64,000 bases of DNA from Engraulis encrasicolus (Eukaryota; Chordata; Actinopteri; Clupeiformes; Engraulidae), in the NCBI RefSeq assembly GCF_034702125.1, contig NC_085867.1:49365898-49429897 (forward strand). The letters run 5' to 3'. Position 1 is the first letter of the stretch; each line of letters begins with the position of its first letter. This document shows, piece after piece, positions 1 through 11,207 of the stretch. A program made the position numbers and the translations under genes. The notes under the pieces are model-generated. The model was not told where the DNA came from. It was given only the letters and a program-made list of their open reading frames with translations, and searched no databases.

Positions 1-2
1 AT

Positions 3-1082
3 TACAGAGGACTCAATGACATCACTGTAAAAAACAGGTACCCCCTACCCCTTATGTCTACTGCCTTCGAGCTACTCCAAGGAGCCTGCATTTTTTCTAA
101 GCTTGATTTAAGAAATGCGTACCATCTAGTCAGGATTAGGGAGGGGGACGAATGGAAAACGGCCTTCAATACCCCGACTGGCCATTACGAATACCTGGTC
201 GTACCCTTTGGTTTAACCAATGCTCCTGCCGTCTTTCAAGCTCTAGTCAACGATGTCCTACGAGATTTTTTGAATATTTTTGTTTTTGTTTACCTTGATG
301 ACATTTTTATTTTTTCCCCTTCTCTTGAGGCCCACAGACACCATGTCAGGCAGGTTCTCCAGCGGCTGCTGGAGAACAAACTTTTTGTGAAAGCTGAAAA
401 ATGTGAATTTCACAAACGCACTGTATCCTTTTTGGGATTTGTCATCTCCCCCTCTGAGATACAGATGGATCCCTTGAAGCTGAAAGCCGTGAAGGACTGG
501 CCCACTCCCTCCTCTAGACGAGCACTCCAGCAGTTCCTGGGATTTGCCAATTTTTATCGGCGGTTCATCAGGGGGTTTAGTTCCATGGCTAGACCCCTCA
601 CCGCACTCACCTCTACCCGAACCTCCTTCCGCTGGAGTGAGGAGGCAGAGAAGGCTTTCACTGACCTGAAAAGTAGGTTCACTTCTGCTCCAATTCTAAC
701 ACTCCCTGATCCCTCTCTCCAGTTTGTTGTTGAAGTAGATGCCTCTGAGTCAGGTGTGGGGGCTGTTCTGTCGCAGAGGTCACCAAAGGATAACAAGCTA
801 CATCCATGTTCCTACTTCTCCCACCGTCTCTCTCCTGCTGAGAGGAATTATGATATTGGAGACAGGGAGTTGCTAGCAGTCAAGTTAGCATTAGGGGAGT
901 GGAGACACTGGCTGGAAGGGGCCAATCCTCCTTTTCTAGTATGGACCGATCACAAGAATCTGGAATACCTCCGAACGGCCAAGCGCCTAAATGCCAGACA
1001 AGCCAGGTGGTCACTGTTTTTCTCACGATTTAATTTTTCTCTCTCCTACCGCCCGCCCTGGTTCCAAGAATGGCAAGCCTGA
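3..1082 (+). pseudogene. Gypsy pol fragment: reverse transcriptase and RNase H
   Basis: Copies element RNA into DNA and degrades the RNA strand. The frame is open from base 3; the ATG at 54 is internal, not a real start. The catalytic box YLDD is at 291-302 and an upstream LDLRNAYH motif holds the first catalytic Asp (about 105-107). The RNase H part shows the EVDAS motif with its Asp at 738-740 and a later TDHKNLEYL block. A four-base CGCC duplication at about 1,050-1,060 shifts the frame, so the polypeptide ends at 1,082 after a short unrelated tail, at the connection to the integrase. The rest of pol follows in another frame. Confidence 0.92.
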
Positions 1083-2592
1083 TGCCTTATCCAGACAGTT
1101 TTCCTCAACAATGGAACCCCGCACCCCAGAGACCATCCTCCCTCCTAGATGTCTGGTGGGTGCAGCCATGATGGAGATTGAAACCATCGTTCAGGAGGCT
1201 CAGGATCAAGAACACAGCCCAGGTAACAAACCACCTAACTCTCTCTTTGTGCCCTCCACAGTCCGCTCTCAAGTGCTTATATGGGGACACAGCTCCAAGT
1301 TAGCCTGCCATCCTGGGACAAAGAGAACGGTGGAAATGATCGAACAGCGCTTCTGGTGGCCATCTTTGAAGAGGGACGTCCAACTGTTCGTGGCTGCTTG
1401 TGATATCTGCAGGAGAAACAAGTCAGGTAACAGGCCTCCAGCCGGTCTCCTAAGGCCACTTCCTGTTCCTCACCGCCCCTGGTCACACATAGCTGTGGAC
1501 TTTGTTACTGGGCTTCCCAAATCTGACGGCAACACATGCATTTTGACAGTGGTAGATCGTTTCTCTAAGGCTGCCCATTTCATACCCCTACCTAAATTAC
1601 CATCTGCTAAAGAGACAGCAGAGCTATTGGTCCTCCATGTTTTCCGTCTGCACGGCTTGCCCTCCGATATTGTCTCTGACCGTGGCCCACAGTTTTCTGC
1701 CCAGTTTTGGAAAGCTTTTTGCAGACTAATCGGTGCCTCTCCCAGCTTGTCTTCAGGTTTTCACCCTCAGACTAATGGACAAGCAGAGCGAGCAAATCAG
1801 AAGCTGGGGGCCTCCCTCAGGTGCATGTCTTCTCGGGACCCCTCCTCATGGAGCAAGATGCTGCCCTGGGTGGAGTATGCACACAACACCCTACCTACCT
1901 CTGCCACAGGTCTGTCCCCCTTTCACTGCTGTATGGGCTACCAGCCCCCACTGTTCCCTTCTCAGGAGGAGGAGGTGGCAGTCCCCTCGGCCCAAGCCTT
2001 TGTACGACGGTGCAAGAGGACCTGGGCTCGGGCCAGAACCCAACTCTTGAGATCCACGGCCGCCTTCAAGCATCAGGCGGATCGACGTCGGTCTACAGCT
2101 CCGAAGTACAGGGCGGGTCAGAGGGTGATGCTTTCCACGCGAGATCTTCCAATTAAGACCACCTGCAGGAAACTGACCGCCAGGTTCATCGGTCCATTCA
2201 CTGTCTCCAAGGTAATCAATCCATGCTCTGTGCGACTTCATTTACCCCTGTCTATGCGCCGTATTAATCCCACTTTCCATGTCTCCCAACTCAAACCCCT
2301 TGTCTCGAGCCCCCTGTCTCCGGATCCTGCCCCCCCTCCTCCTCCCAGGGTTGTCGATGGCGGTGAGGTGTTTTCTGTGAGGCGGCTTCTGAAGGCCAGG
2401 AGGCGTGGCAGAGGGTTCCAGTACCTTGTTGATTGGGAGGGCTACGGACCAGAGGAGCGCAGCTGGGTGCCTGCCCGGTTCATCGTGGACCGCTCTCTGG
2501 TCGCCGACTTTCATCGGCAGCACCCTGAGGTCCTGGCTGGGACGCCTGGTGGCGTCCGTAGAGGGAGGGGTCCTGTCACGCTCCGGTCCTGA
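1061..2592 (+). pseudogene. Gypsy pol fragment: integrase with C-terminal chromodomain
   Basis: Inserts element DNA into the host chromosome. An open frame starts at 991, but homology begins only after the frameshift, near 1,061. The zinc-binding HHCC region is visible (His about 1,287 and 1,309, Cys 1,399 and 1,408). The catalytic triad is intact: Asp at 1,498, Asp at 1,678, Glu at 1,786, giving the classic D-x59-D-x35-E spacing. A chromodomain follows at about 2,345-2,540 ([24 protein letters not shown]), which in this family directs integration through histone marks. The stop at 2,592 lies 19 bases inside the LTR. It has no start of its own because it was the end of the pol polyprotein. 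Confidence 0.92.
2561..2573 (+). other. Polypurine tract of the gypsy element
   Basis: GAGGGAGGGG followed by TCC sits directly before the 3' LTR, the place where plus-strand DNA synthesis is primed. Confidence 0.8.
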
Positions 2593-3328
2593 CTGTACGC
2601 AGTGGTAGCCCTGCACTTTCCACTCCATGGTTTCCTTGTGACCATGCCCTCTGGTGGCCTAGGCGCTGAACTTCCACCACTCTTCCAACAACCTATCACC
2701 AGCCTGGTTTCAGCTTCACCTGTGTCAACTCTCCTAATCACCCTCGGCTTTAAATCCTGACATGGGACTCTGCTCATTGCAAGTTTGTTGTTTTCTGTCT
2801 GTATGTGAAACATTCTTGTCATGCCCTGATCCTGATCAAGTGCCACGTGAGTTTTTGGACTGCTTTTGAGATTTTTTTCCTTTTTAATGAACTTTTGGAT
2901 TTTTGCCACATGTGCTTTGCATTGGACTACTGTTTGGAACTGAGCTTTGAGTTTTTGCCATGTGTGCCTCGCATCTTGATTTTTGAACCATTTTGACTGT
3001 TCTGGAGTTTTTTGCCACGTGAGCTTTGCATTTTGATTTTGAACTGTTCTAACTGTCTTGGAGTTTTTGCCACTTGTGCCTATTTTTTGTTTATGGATTT
3101 TCGGAGCATTTTGCCACCGTGACCTTCCTGTGTTTTGACCTTTTTGCCACGTGAATATTTTTGTGAAGACCTGCCTTTCATTTTTCGCCCACTGATACCC
3201 TGAACTGTGCTTGTCCTGAACATTGTTTTTTGCCTCACCCCACCAACTTCTTGCCCTGAAATAAACCTCACTCTGATTGCCATTTTTTGTCCTGGTCTGC
3301 TTCTGGGTTTCCAAGTACTGTTCTGACA
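2574..3328 (+). repeat. 3' LTR of the gypsy element
   Basis: About 755 bp running from TGTCACGC to TTCTGACA, the TG...CA ends expected of an LTR. It follows the polypurine tract and contains a TATA-like TTTAAAT near 2,748 and a polyA signal AATAAA at 3,260-3,265. The 5' LTR is outside the window, so the boundary rests on these features and not on a pairwise match. Confidence 0.82.
2841..3155 (+). repeat. Degenerate short repeats with E-box-like cores inside the LTR
   Basis: The motif TTTTTGCCACGTGAG recurs in degenerate form about every 50-60 bp (near 2,841, 2,901, 2,955, 3,011, 3,066, 3,111, 3,141). Several copies keep CACGTG, the E-box hexamer; others have CACATG, CACTTG or CATGTG. They lie between the TATA-like box and the polyA signal. 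Confidence 0.7.
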
Positions 3329-5450
3329 ATATGGTTTATATGTCTCAGTACACATCAGGCCTGTCTTTATCTTTATACATGAGCCTAGTAAAGCCATCTG
3401 ACAGATCAGAGGTAAAAAAACTGAACATTTTGGTAAGACAAAAAGCATACATGAATACAGTTAGGACAGTGCTGTGTTGTAAATTGTGTCCTAGCAAAGT
3501 TATTCTTGACATGTCCTGGTAGCCTTTTATTAATTACTATATATGTATAGTGAGTTGGGTGCTACAATATTAAGATACAAACTGGTTTACAAAAAGTTGG
3601 GACACTTGGTATTTTGTAAATTAAAACAAAATATTCTTCAATTCATACAAACATTCGATCCATATATAAGATGGAGAGCTGTGCAAAGAGAGGAAAGCTG
3701 AAAGGAAAGCAATCCAAGTTGGTTCCTCTACATCAGGACAGTTTTGACCATGGGGTGGCCAGGTTGGGGCCCATTGAAATTCTGCTACTTGGAAATATAA
3801 CAAGTTCATATTCTGGTTCTGGGCATCCTGTGTGGTGTCGCATTGAGAGCAATGGTATTAGAACAGAACAGAACAGAACAGAAAGTCTTTATTGTCATTA
3901 TACAAAGTATACTGAGATTTGAGCTTCCCTACGAGGTACACAGTCCTTTATACTGTAGATGAATACATTCCAGTAAGTGTAAGTTCACTTTAGTGACAGC
4001 TTTGGGGAAGAATATTCATTTCAAACTAGGCAGGTCTATGTGGTGCTGAGCGGTCAGTGTGGTGTACCATTGATATTACTATAATTATAGCATAAGCATA
4101 TCTCATCATGCATGCAAACACCTTCATCTATGACTGGGTTACTCTTGAACAATGCTCAAGGAACATTTCACTCCTCATCAGGATTGTACAGGTAGCTGTT
4201 AATACCTGCTGGGCATTGCTGCCTGCCGCACCTCCTCCGGTGCCCATGGGTCAGCGAGAGAAAATAAGACTTGTGACACAAACATCTTTATTGTATCAAT
4301 TACTAGACAAACATAGGGAATACACATTCATAATGCATAAGTATCATCTTCAGGTCTTGAGGTAGGGTATAGTGAGGATTCATATATTTCTCTACAGTTG
4401 TTAATGTCACACCTCCCTAAGAGATGGTCAAGGTGTGAGTTCTGTGATTCCATCTCAAGAAGGCTTCTCTAAACAGTTGCGATCCAATGTCTCCCACTCA
4501 CCAAGGCTATCCTGCCACAGCATATCAAGAGGGCAGTTGGCTATTACTATGCAGGCATGTAGTGTTGTATCAGCAGTTGTCCTCTCTGGCTGAGTGGGGA
4601 TGGACTGGCTCAGCATGGTGGAAGGTTCTTTGGTCAAATTTGCCTAAAACCAGTGCAAATTGTCCAGAGTTGCTGAAGTGTTCTTGATAGAGCAGATGTC
4701 AAGACTATGTGTTTATGCGCATCTCAAATGCACTGACTACACAAAGCTGACTGTAAGAAAACAATGCCTTTGGCAGTGAAATTCTGCCAATTGAAAATGT
4801 TAAAATTCTGTCTAGCTATAGTCGATAGTAATCGATAGTAGAAATATTATAGCCTAGTGTTATATAGAAATGAAAGGTTTGGTACTTTTAACTTTGTAAA
4901 TACAATATACACTCAGTAGAGGGGTGTAATATTATTAACCTGACCAGTATAGAGAGAAACACATGTCTTTGCATTCCAAATACTATCTGTTGTTTTGAAT
5001 GTAACTTATCTTTAACTTGACATATAATTAGGCCCTTTAGATTGAAAGAATTTTACAGTAATCCTAAATATATTAGTCCATTTAGTTTTGGATATAAAAT
5101 GAATAATACTGGGGTAAGCATGAGGATCACTGTCAGATGACACTTCTCAGCACAGCACGTATGCATCATATGGTCAGTTGGCAGTATGTGGTACATGTAT
5201 ATAAAGATAGGCCTAGAGACATTTGTAAAGCCAGTTTCGCTTGACATGATTTTAAAAAGGCATTATCATTTAACATGGAATTATTCACATAATAACAATG
5301 ATTTTGGGTGGATAAAATTATATCATAAGGGGTCATTATGGTACATATTTGCCATATAACTTCTTGAAGAATTGCTACAGTGATTTTAGGACAATGTCTC
5401 AGGGCACAGATGCCTTCATACCACAAAATCAATCAGAAATGGCATAATTG
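3329..5450. other. Non-coding, old repeat remnants only
   Basis: No supportable gene. The only recognisable piece is the LINE-type 3' tail at 3,857-3,945. The rest is AT-rich unique-looking sequence with short chance open frames. Confidence 0.6.
3857..3945 (-). mobile_element. 3' tail of a non-LTR retrotransposon
   Basis: Read on the minus strand, AATGACAATAAAGACTTTCT is followed by four or five GTTCT units. A polyA-like signal followed by a short tandem tail is typical of truncated fish LINE copies. No coding part is present. Confidence 0.55.
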
Positions 5451-5451
5451 A

Positions 5452-5503
5452 TACTGGTTGCTAGGGAAAGTGCTTTACCTAGCAACCGTTGCTAGGCAAC
5501 ATG
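5452..5503. repeat. Inverted repeat with an X-box-like palindrome
   Basis: GGTTGCTAGG (about 5,457) and CCTAGCAACC (about 5,479) form a 10-bp stem. Directly after it GTTGCTAGGCAAC matches the palindromic RFX X-box pattern. It may be a piece of an old DNA element rather than a working site. Confidence 0.45.
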
Positions 5504-5960
5504 GAATTCTGAGTGCCTCCACCCCTGACATTGATAAGCATGTCCTAATGAACACTTGTGCCAAGTTTCATGCTTGTATCACCTTGTGAGCGATTCTTCC
5601 AGTATTTAACACCCATTGCTTACGCTACATCCAATCTAAACAACATTTCGCTTCAGAAAAGATCCTCAAGAGTGTACTATTCAATTGACAACATGAGAAA
5701 TTGATTTGACTAGCTTGTCCATACACTATGATACAATGACTAACCATTCTGCTGGCGCTGATACGTTCATTGACACAAAAACTTGTTTTTTGAAAGACAA
5801 ATAAAGGTTTTGAGCAAGAGACTCGGTTTTGCAGGTTATCCACCGTGTTTTGCCATTTGTTAAAGCTGTTTTGAGAATGAATATTGTGTTTTGCAAATTG
5901 CGAGAGAGATTCGAGAAATGTACAAAACCAATTGAGAAATACTGTAAAAATGTATCATTT

Positions 5961-6034
5961 GACTAATCGACTATTGGAAAAAAATGTTGATATAATAATC
6001 GGGAGAAAAATAATCATCCCTAGTTACAGCCCTA
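5961..6034 (+). mobile_element. Terminal remnant of a hAT element
   Basis: The block ATCGACTATTGG...ATAATCGGGAGAAAAATAAT...CAGCCCTA closely matches the right end of the complete hAT element at 24,724-26,130. No left end is found nearby, so this is a solo remnant of the same or a related family. Confidence 0.65.
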
Positions 6035-6139
6035 GTTACATGTAACGTGATGGCGTCACATTTTTAAAAAATCCACAGTGAGACGGCTGCTAGCACAAAG
6101 AGCACAAGGACAGGTTACTAGTCCAGATTACCTACGACG

Positions 6140-6440
6140 CACAATATCATCGCATTTAATATTTCCATATCATATGCATTCAAAGCACATCATCCCCTTA
6201 TGTAATCAACAATACAACAGTCACAAACAACTGTTGTTGCAACAGACAGGATAGGCCTACTGACTCTTCCAGATTAGCCACCACAACGTTGTTTCCCGCC
6301 AGCTATTGTTGAACAATATCATTGTGTTTAATATTTCCATATCATATGCATTAAATGCAAAACATCACTATATGTTATCGACTATACAAACGTCACACAA
6401 CTGTTTTTGCTACAAGCAGAGGAGACAATCCAGTATGCAA
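6140..6440 (+). repeat. Diverged tandem duplication, about 170 bp
   Basis: TTTAATATTTCCATATCATA and neighbouring sequence at about 6,155 recur at about 6,327, followed in both by a CAACTGTT block. Two copies, moderately diverged. Confidence 0.7.
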
Positions 6441-6787
6441 CTTATTATCGCTAAAAGTTTTTTACTCACTTCCTACCCTGCCTCAGCCCACATTACACCT
6501 TCTTACCTGACAAAGGCACGGAAAGGACATAATACTACTGGTGGTCAGTTGTTATAGCTAGAGTGGAATTGTGGGATTGCATTACAATGCTGCAAACTCT
6601 GCAAAGAAACTGCAGCGAGAACAAGTCTTTTAACGACTAAAAACCGTTAAGTAACAAAGATTTTACTGAATTGTCTTACTTACTCCATTTCCCCAATGTT
6701 CCATCCCCTTCTGTAAAAAAAAAACAAAACACTATTTTTTAATCACGACAAGGGGTTTCATCTGTCATCCAGTCTGCGTTAGATTAA

Positions 6788-7216
6788 CCCTTTAATGCAT
6801 AAAATATTAAAACCCACAACTAACGCATACAATGGATCAAAAATAACCTGCAAATTTGATCAAAACATGGCAGGTCCAATGACGGTATGCGGTCCAGATG
6901 TCCTCAAACGAGGACATGGCATTTATTCATCTCCTAGCCTGTCACTAAATGTGTCAAATCTGAATGTCAAATGAAAATAGAGACTTAATTGTGCACGACA
7001 ACATTGGTTTCATTCAGAAAATATTGAAATCAACTCTATTTTGCCATTTGACTTTCTCCTGGGATGTTGTGTGGGAGTATTTTGTAATACCTCAACTAAG
7101 GGGAAACACTAGGCCTACAGGTGAATAATCTTTGAATGTTTATGAATGAAAATAAATCATTGCAGATAAATAATATCATCCGGGTCATTTTCGGACCCAT
7201 CTTATGCATTTAAGGG
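6788..7216. mobile_element. TTAA-flanked piggyBac-like MITE, 429 bp
   Basis: Flanked by TTAA on both sides (6,784-6,787 and 7,217-7,220). The ends are inverted repeats: CCCTTTAATGCATAA on the left and TTATGCATTTAAGGG on the right. CCC ends with a TTAA duplication are piggyBac-like. There is no coding capacity. A small internal palindrome, ATGTCCTC..GAGGACAT, lies near 6,898. Confidence 0.82.
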
Positions 7217-7326
7217 TTAAAGCCCACTCACCACGGCAAGGTGCAGACCCAGAGTGGGGACAGGACAAAACATACGTCACGAACATGCACGCATCACAAA
7301 CACAAATATCACATATATAAGACACA

Positions 7327-7462
7327 TACTCACATGGCCATGTACAACAAAATTAAGAATACGAAAAATGGTGGACAGGTCGAACCAGGGGTCATACATT
7401 TTTAAGTCTAAGACCAGTAGGCTACAGGGCATTTCAAGACTTCAGCTTTAGCTACGTGTCAA
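7327..7462 (+). repeat. Satellite monomer fragment, small block, left part
   Basis: The sequence from ATGGCCATGTACAACAAAAT to TTTAGCTACGTGT is one partial monomer of the satellite that forms the main array at 12.9-26.3 kb. It is continuous with the fragment at 8,078-8,400 once the intervening foldback element is removed. Confidence 0.9.
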
Positions 7463-8077
7463 CATGATCTCCAAAAATTCTGTGCTCCTGGACACGGATG
7501 GTAAGGGCACAAAATCCGTGTCCAGGAGCACGGATTTCGCCAAAATTCCATGCTCCTGGACACGGAATTGTTTTCCGTGATGGACACAGAGAAGTGCTCT
7601 CTCTATAGGCTACTCCCACAGCTCTATATTTCCACAGTCATGTGTTTTCTCAGGATTTTTCTTATTTCAAATATTTTTTATAAAAAAAAAAACATTTCCT
7701 ACTGACAGGTTAAGGTTAGGGATTGTTTTGGTCTGGGCACAGCTAGTTTTCTTTCATTCATTACATGAATTTGATAGCCTAGCAACCAACTGGAAAAGGT
7801 ATTTCTCAAAAATATGTCTTAAATGACAGGTTAAGGTTAGGGAATGTTTTGGTCAGGGCACAACTTAAATAGCTATAGCATTATTTTGTTTAGGATTAGC
7901 ATTTGGTATGTATTTTCTAATGATAGAGTTACACAGTGCTGTGGTAATAGCCTATAGAAAGCACTTCCGTGTGTCCATCACGGAAAACAATTCCGTGTCC
8001 AGGAGCACTCCTGGACACAGATTTTGTGACCTTAACATCCGTGTCCAGGAGCACGGAATTTTTGGAGAACAGGCTGG
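7463..8077. mobile_element. Foldback DNA element inserted in the satellite
   Basis: The two arms (about 7,463-7,610 and 7,940-8,077) are inverted copies: ATCTCCAAAAATTC opens the left arm and GAATTTTTGGAGA closes the right. Each arm holds several copies of CCGTGTCCAGGAGCACGG. It interrupts a satellite monomer exactly at CTACGTGT/GTGAGTG with an apparent 4-bp GTGT duplication. No transposase is present. Confidence 0.8.
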
Positions 8078-8400
8078 TGTGTGAGTGCCAACTTAAAGAG
8101 AAGCGGAAAAAAAATCCCTGTAACCTGCCACAAAAGAGTAACATACACACATGGTCATGTACAACAAAATTAAGAATACGAAAAATGGTGGACGGGTCAA
8201 ACCTAGAGGAAAGACATTTTAAGACTAAGACCAGTAGGCCACAGGGCATTTCACGACTTCAGCTTTAGCCGCGTCTTGGAGTGCCAGCTTAAAGAGAAGC
8301 GAAGGCAATCCCTGTAGCCAGCCACAAAAGAGGAACATACACACATGGTCATGTACAACAAAATTAAGTATACGAAAAATGGTGGACGGTTTGAACCAGG
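8078..8400 (+). repeat. Satellite block, right part, about 1.7 monomers
   Basis: It resumes the monomer at GTGAGTGCCA, passes through one full junction and ends in GTCGAACC-type sequence near 8,400. It is about 4.5 kb away from the main array. Confidence 0.88.
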
Positions 8401-9158
8401 GGTGTTGCAACCACGCTGGTATCCAAGTGCGGAGATAGAATCAGCAAAGGAGATATGTCCAGTGTATCCACACATGCCTGCAGTTCACCTAGACAGTGCT
8501 GTCGAGACATGGGTGGAAGGCAGTGTTTAAATTGGCTTTTGGGAGGTGGGGGAGCCCTTCACTCGCGGTCAAAATTAAACATTGCCTCATCAGGCAAATA
8601 CATGTATTCTATTAAGTTATTGCCCATAATTAATATCATACATAAATCATTCAATGTATTACTCAGTTATGAGAAAAACAGCAAGGTACCCTCATTCCCT
8701 CTTAACTGTATTAGGTTGCTAAAAATAGGAACAGTTAGACCAGTATCACACCTGATGCATTTATGTAGCCTACTTTTTAATATTCTCTCCTGTCAGTTGG
8801 CAACAGTATGCTATTGGACTGTCAGTACAGGGGCAAAACAGTTTTAATTCTGGCCACCATCACTGCACCATCAAGCTACAAAGGTGTAGACCTAAGACTA
8901 TTAAGAACTCATATTATTGATGTGAATAACAATTTGTTTTAAAAGATCATATGATTGATTTTAATTCTCCTAATTTATTTCTTTAATTCTCTTAATAATG
9001 TCATGGGTTTAGCATGCATTTATTAGCACGTTTTATGCCTAATAATTAACAAAGTTAAAAGAATAAAAATGCAAGCTTAGGCTATGCTGTTCTATTACAG
9101 TGCGTGAAAGTGTGCACTGTCACTTTAAATCAGGCGGAGTCTGCAGAGAATCTTCTCA
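8401..9158. other. Non-coding interval
   Basis: No gene or clear repeat recognised. The short open frame at 8,455-8,847 has no protein-like composition. Confidence 0.55.
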
Positions 9159-9166
9159 CTCGGACA

Positions 9167-11199
9167 TAGAGATGGGATTTTTTTTTTTAAATTATTTATT
9201 CAGTGTTAAGAATGCAATATTTTGACTCCTCCTCAAGGTAATTTTGTCCAAACAACAGCTGATTATTCTCCTGCTTCTAAAGACCGTTTTTGCCTTTATT
9301 TGAGGCGATCAATTGTGGTTTTCCCCAGATTTAATTACTCTGGTCAAGGTCACGTGCTTAAAATGAATGAGAAATGAACGAAATAACGTTCGAGTGCAGC
9401 GCTCGAAATTAACGGTGTCCCGACGTCCCGGGGACCATAAAAAATGTTGTGGGGACACAAAGTTATCATTTCTGGGACAATGCCGGGACCGTCCAAAAAT
9501 ATAAATGAAAAGATTCTAAAAGTAGGCTATTATATTTGTAAATCCATTACACAGGGACATTAACTCAACAGCATCAGCGAAAATAGCAAAAGAAAACTTT
9601 CTGATAACCCTCCGCATTGTATTTTAGAATGTTGATTAAGATTTCGCAGCTGCGACTGCAAGCGCGTTGTTCTTCGGACTGCTGCTGAGAGGTTGTCCCG
9701 TTGGTTATGCCATTTCACCCTGAGCTAGAAATGCTCTCAGGGAAAACGGGCTCTGGATTGTTGATTTTGCAAGCCAGCAAGGATATATTCCAGTAGACAT
9801 GGTTAAGCTGTGACCTGTGAGATGAATGGAGTTCGGTTTTGCTAATATTTCAGGTAAGCAAAGCAACAGCCCCAAACAATGCGCAGTTGTCTGTTGCCAC
9901 CTGTCGCGTCCGCCCAAAACACCAGAACGCGAGCTGGCTCTAAGTAGATTAACCCTCATTCATACATATCAGAAACTGCCTGTAAATGACTTTCCAGTAA
10001 CAAATAGTTAGGGAAACGGCAAGCAAGCTAACAGGGGTAGTTGTTAGCCAAGAACGTCAAGCAGTTTCATTCAAATGGCTGGAAATGAAGACGCTATATG
10101 CTGAACATCGTCATACAAACGCAGTTATCTAATTAATGTTGAAGTATCCGTGTTATTGTTTCTGTGCTGGTAAACGCAGAAATGCCTAGTAGCCAAGGTC
10201 TAATTGAAAAGGGGAAAAGTCCATCTTGACTTCATTGATTACAAGCTCGAAGAACGCGCTTCAATATTACAGCATTGCCAGCGCTTGTTTCTCTCCAATC
10301 CCTCTCTTTCTCCCTCTCCCCTCCCTCTCTTTCTCGAAAGTGAGGTAGGCCTAAGTGTGCGGTCGTAGTTTTTTCTCTTGTGCATTTATTTTTAGGTTAT
10401 CAAATTGTCTTGATGTCAATGTCATGTGAATTTAAAGCGGAAAGGAAACGTCTTGCAATGCGTTGTCGTACTCCTAATGCGGCCCAAAAACCTACCGCAT
10501 CTTCTTCCACCTAGCCTGATTATCATCGACTTTCACATATCTTCGAGACTGGCTGAAGCTGTTGCATCACTAGGAGGGCACGGCCTGGCTATCTTCCACC
10601 GGCATGCCCATCACAACCGGTGGCCAAAGTCAGACTAGGTTATTGCCACTTTTTAACTAAAGCTAAACAGACACTGAATTGTTATTGGTAGGCCTATGTA
10701 GTAGACTAAATGAAAGCTGTTTTTTTTCTGTAGGCTAAATAGGTTACAACAGAGTAACAGGCTGGCTGCAATAGACAAATATAATGTCATTGAATGCAGA
10801 TTTCCTCATATCACCATGCTCATATATTCTTGAAAAACGAAATGTGCACGGTTACTCAAGGCATTTTGCTATACAAGGCACAGATGTTCATGATTTAACA
10901 CACCCTAGTTTTTTCTTAAAAACCTGAATTCACAGTTGCACTGCAAAAAAAAAAAAAAAAGTCACACATGAAATTGAACGTGGACATAATTTACCGCTTA
11001 TTTCGGCGCGAAAAAAATGGGGACACTTCTGGTTACATTCGGGACAATACAAAGTGGAATCCGGGACCATTGCGGGACACAAAGGAAAAAAGTTAATTTC
11101 GAGCCCTGGTCGAGTGGCTCCCCCAGCTGTGATCCGGTTCCCATCGTTCACTTCAGGGCGTTCGAAAGAACCGGCTCGCTCATGAACGACACACCTCTA
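9167..11199. mobile_element. Outer hAT-type element, interrupted
   Basis: The ends TAGAGATGGG and CACACCTCTA are imperfect inverted repeats. The flanks are a perfect 8-bp duplication, CTCGGACA, at 9,159-9,166 and 11,200-11,207. Without the nested element at 9,397-11,108 it is only about 310 bp, so it is a non-autonomous copy. Confidence 0.78.
9397..11108. mobile_element. Inner hAT element nested in the outer one, 1,712 bp
   Basis: It starts CAGCGCTCGAAATTAAC and ends GTTAATTTCGAGCCCTG, near-perfect inverted repeats with CAG/CTG ends. Flanking 8-mers TTCGAGTG and GTCGAGTG differ by one base. Inside, the GGGACA motif recurs near both ends. No transposase domain is recognisable in the short frames. 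Confidence 0.85.
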
Positions 11200-11207
11200 C
11201 TCGGACA

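Larger units (their letters stand above)
1..3328 (+). mobile_element. Ty3/gypsy chromovirus LTR retrotransposon, 3' half
   Basis: The order RT, RNase H, integrase, chromodomain, polypurine tract, LTR identifies a Metaviridae-type chromovirus. The pol frame is already open at base 3, so gag, protease, the N-terminal RT and the 5' LTR lie before the window. The pol frame is broken once near 1,050-1,060. Everything else in the 3' half, including the LTR termini TG...CA, is preserved, so this looks like a fairly recent but inactive copy. Confidence 0.93.
5504..6783. other. Non-coding interval with two small repeats
   Basis: No gene seen. It holds a hAT terminal remnant at 5,961-6,034 and a diverged tandem duplication at 6,140-6,440, each listed separately. 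Confidence 0.6.

Noticed and set aside
2511..3448. Long minus-strand frames across the LTR
   Set aside because: They run antisense to the degenerate LTR motif array and are rich in repeated Trp-Gln-Lys words; an artefact of the short repeats.
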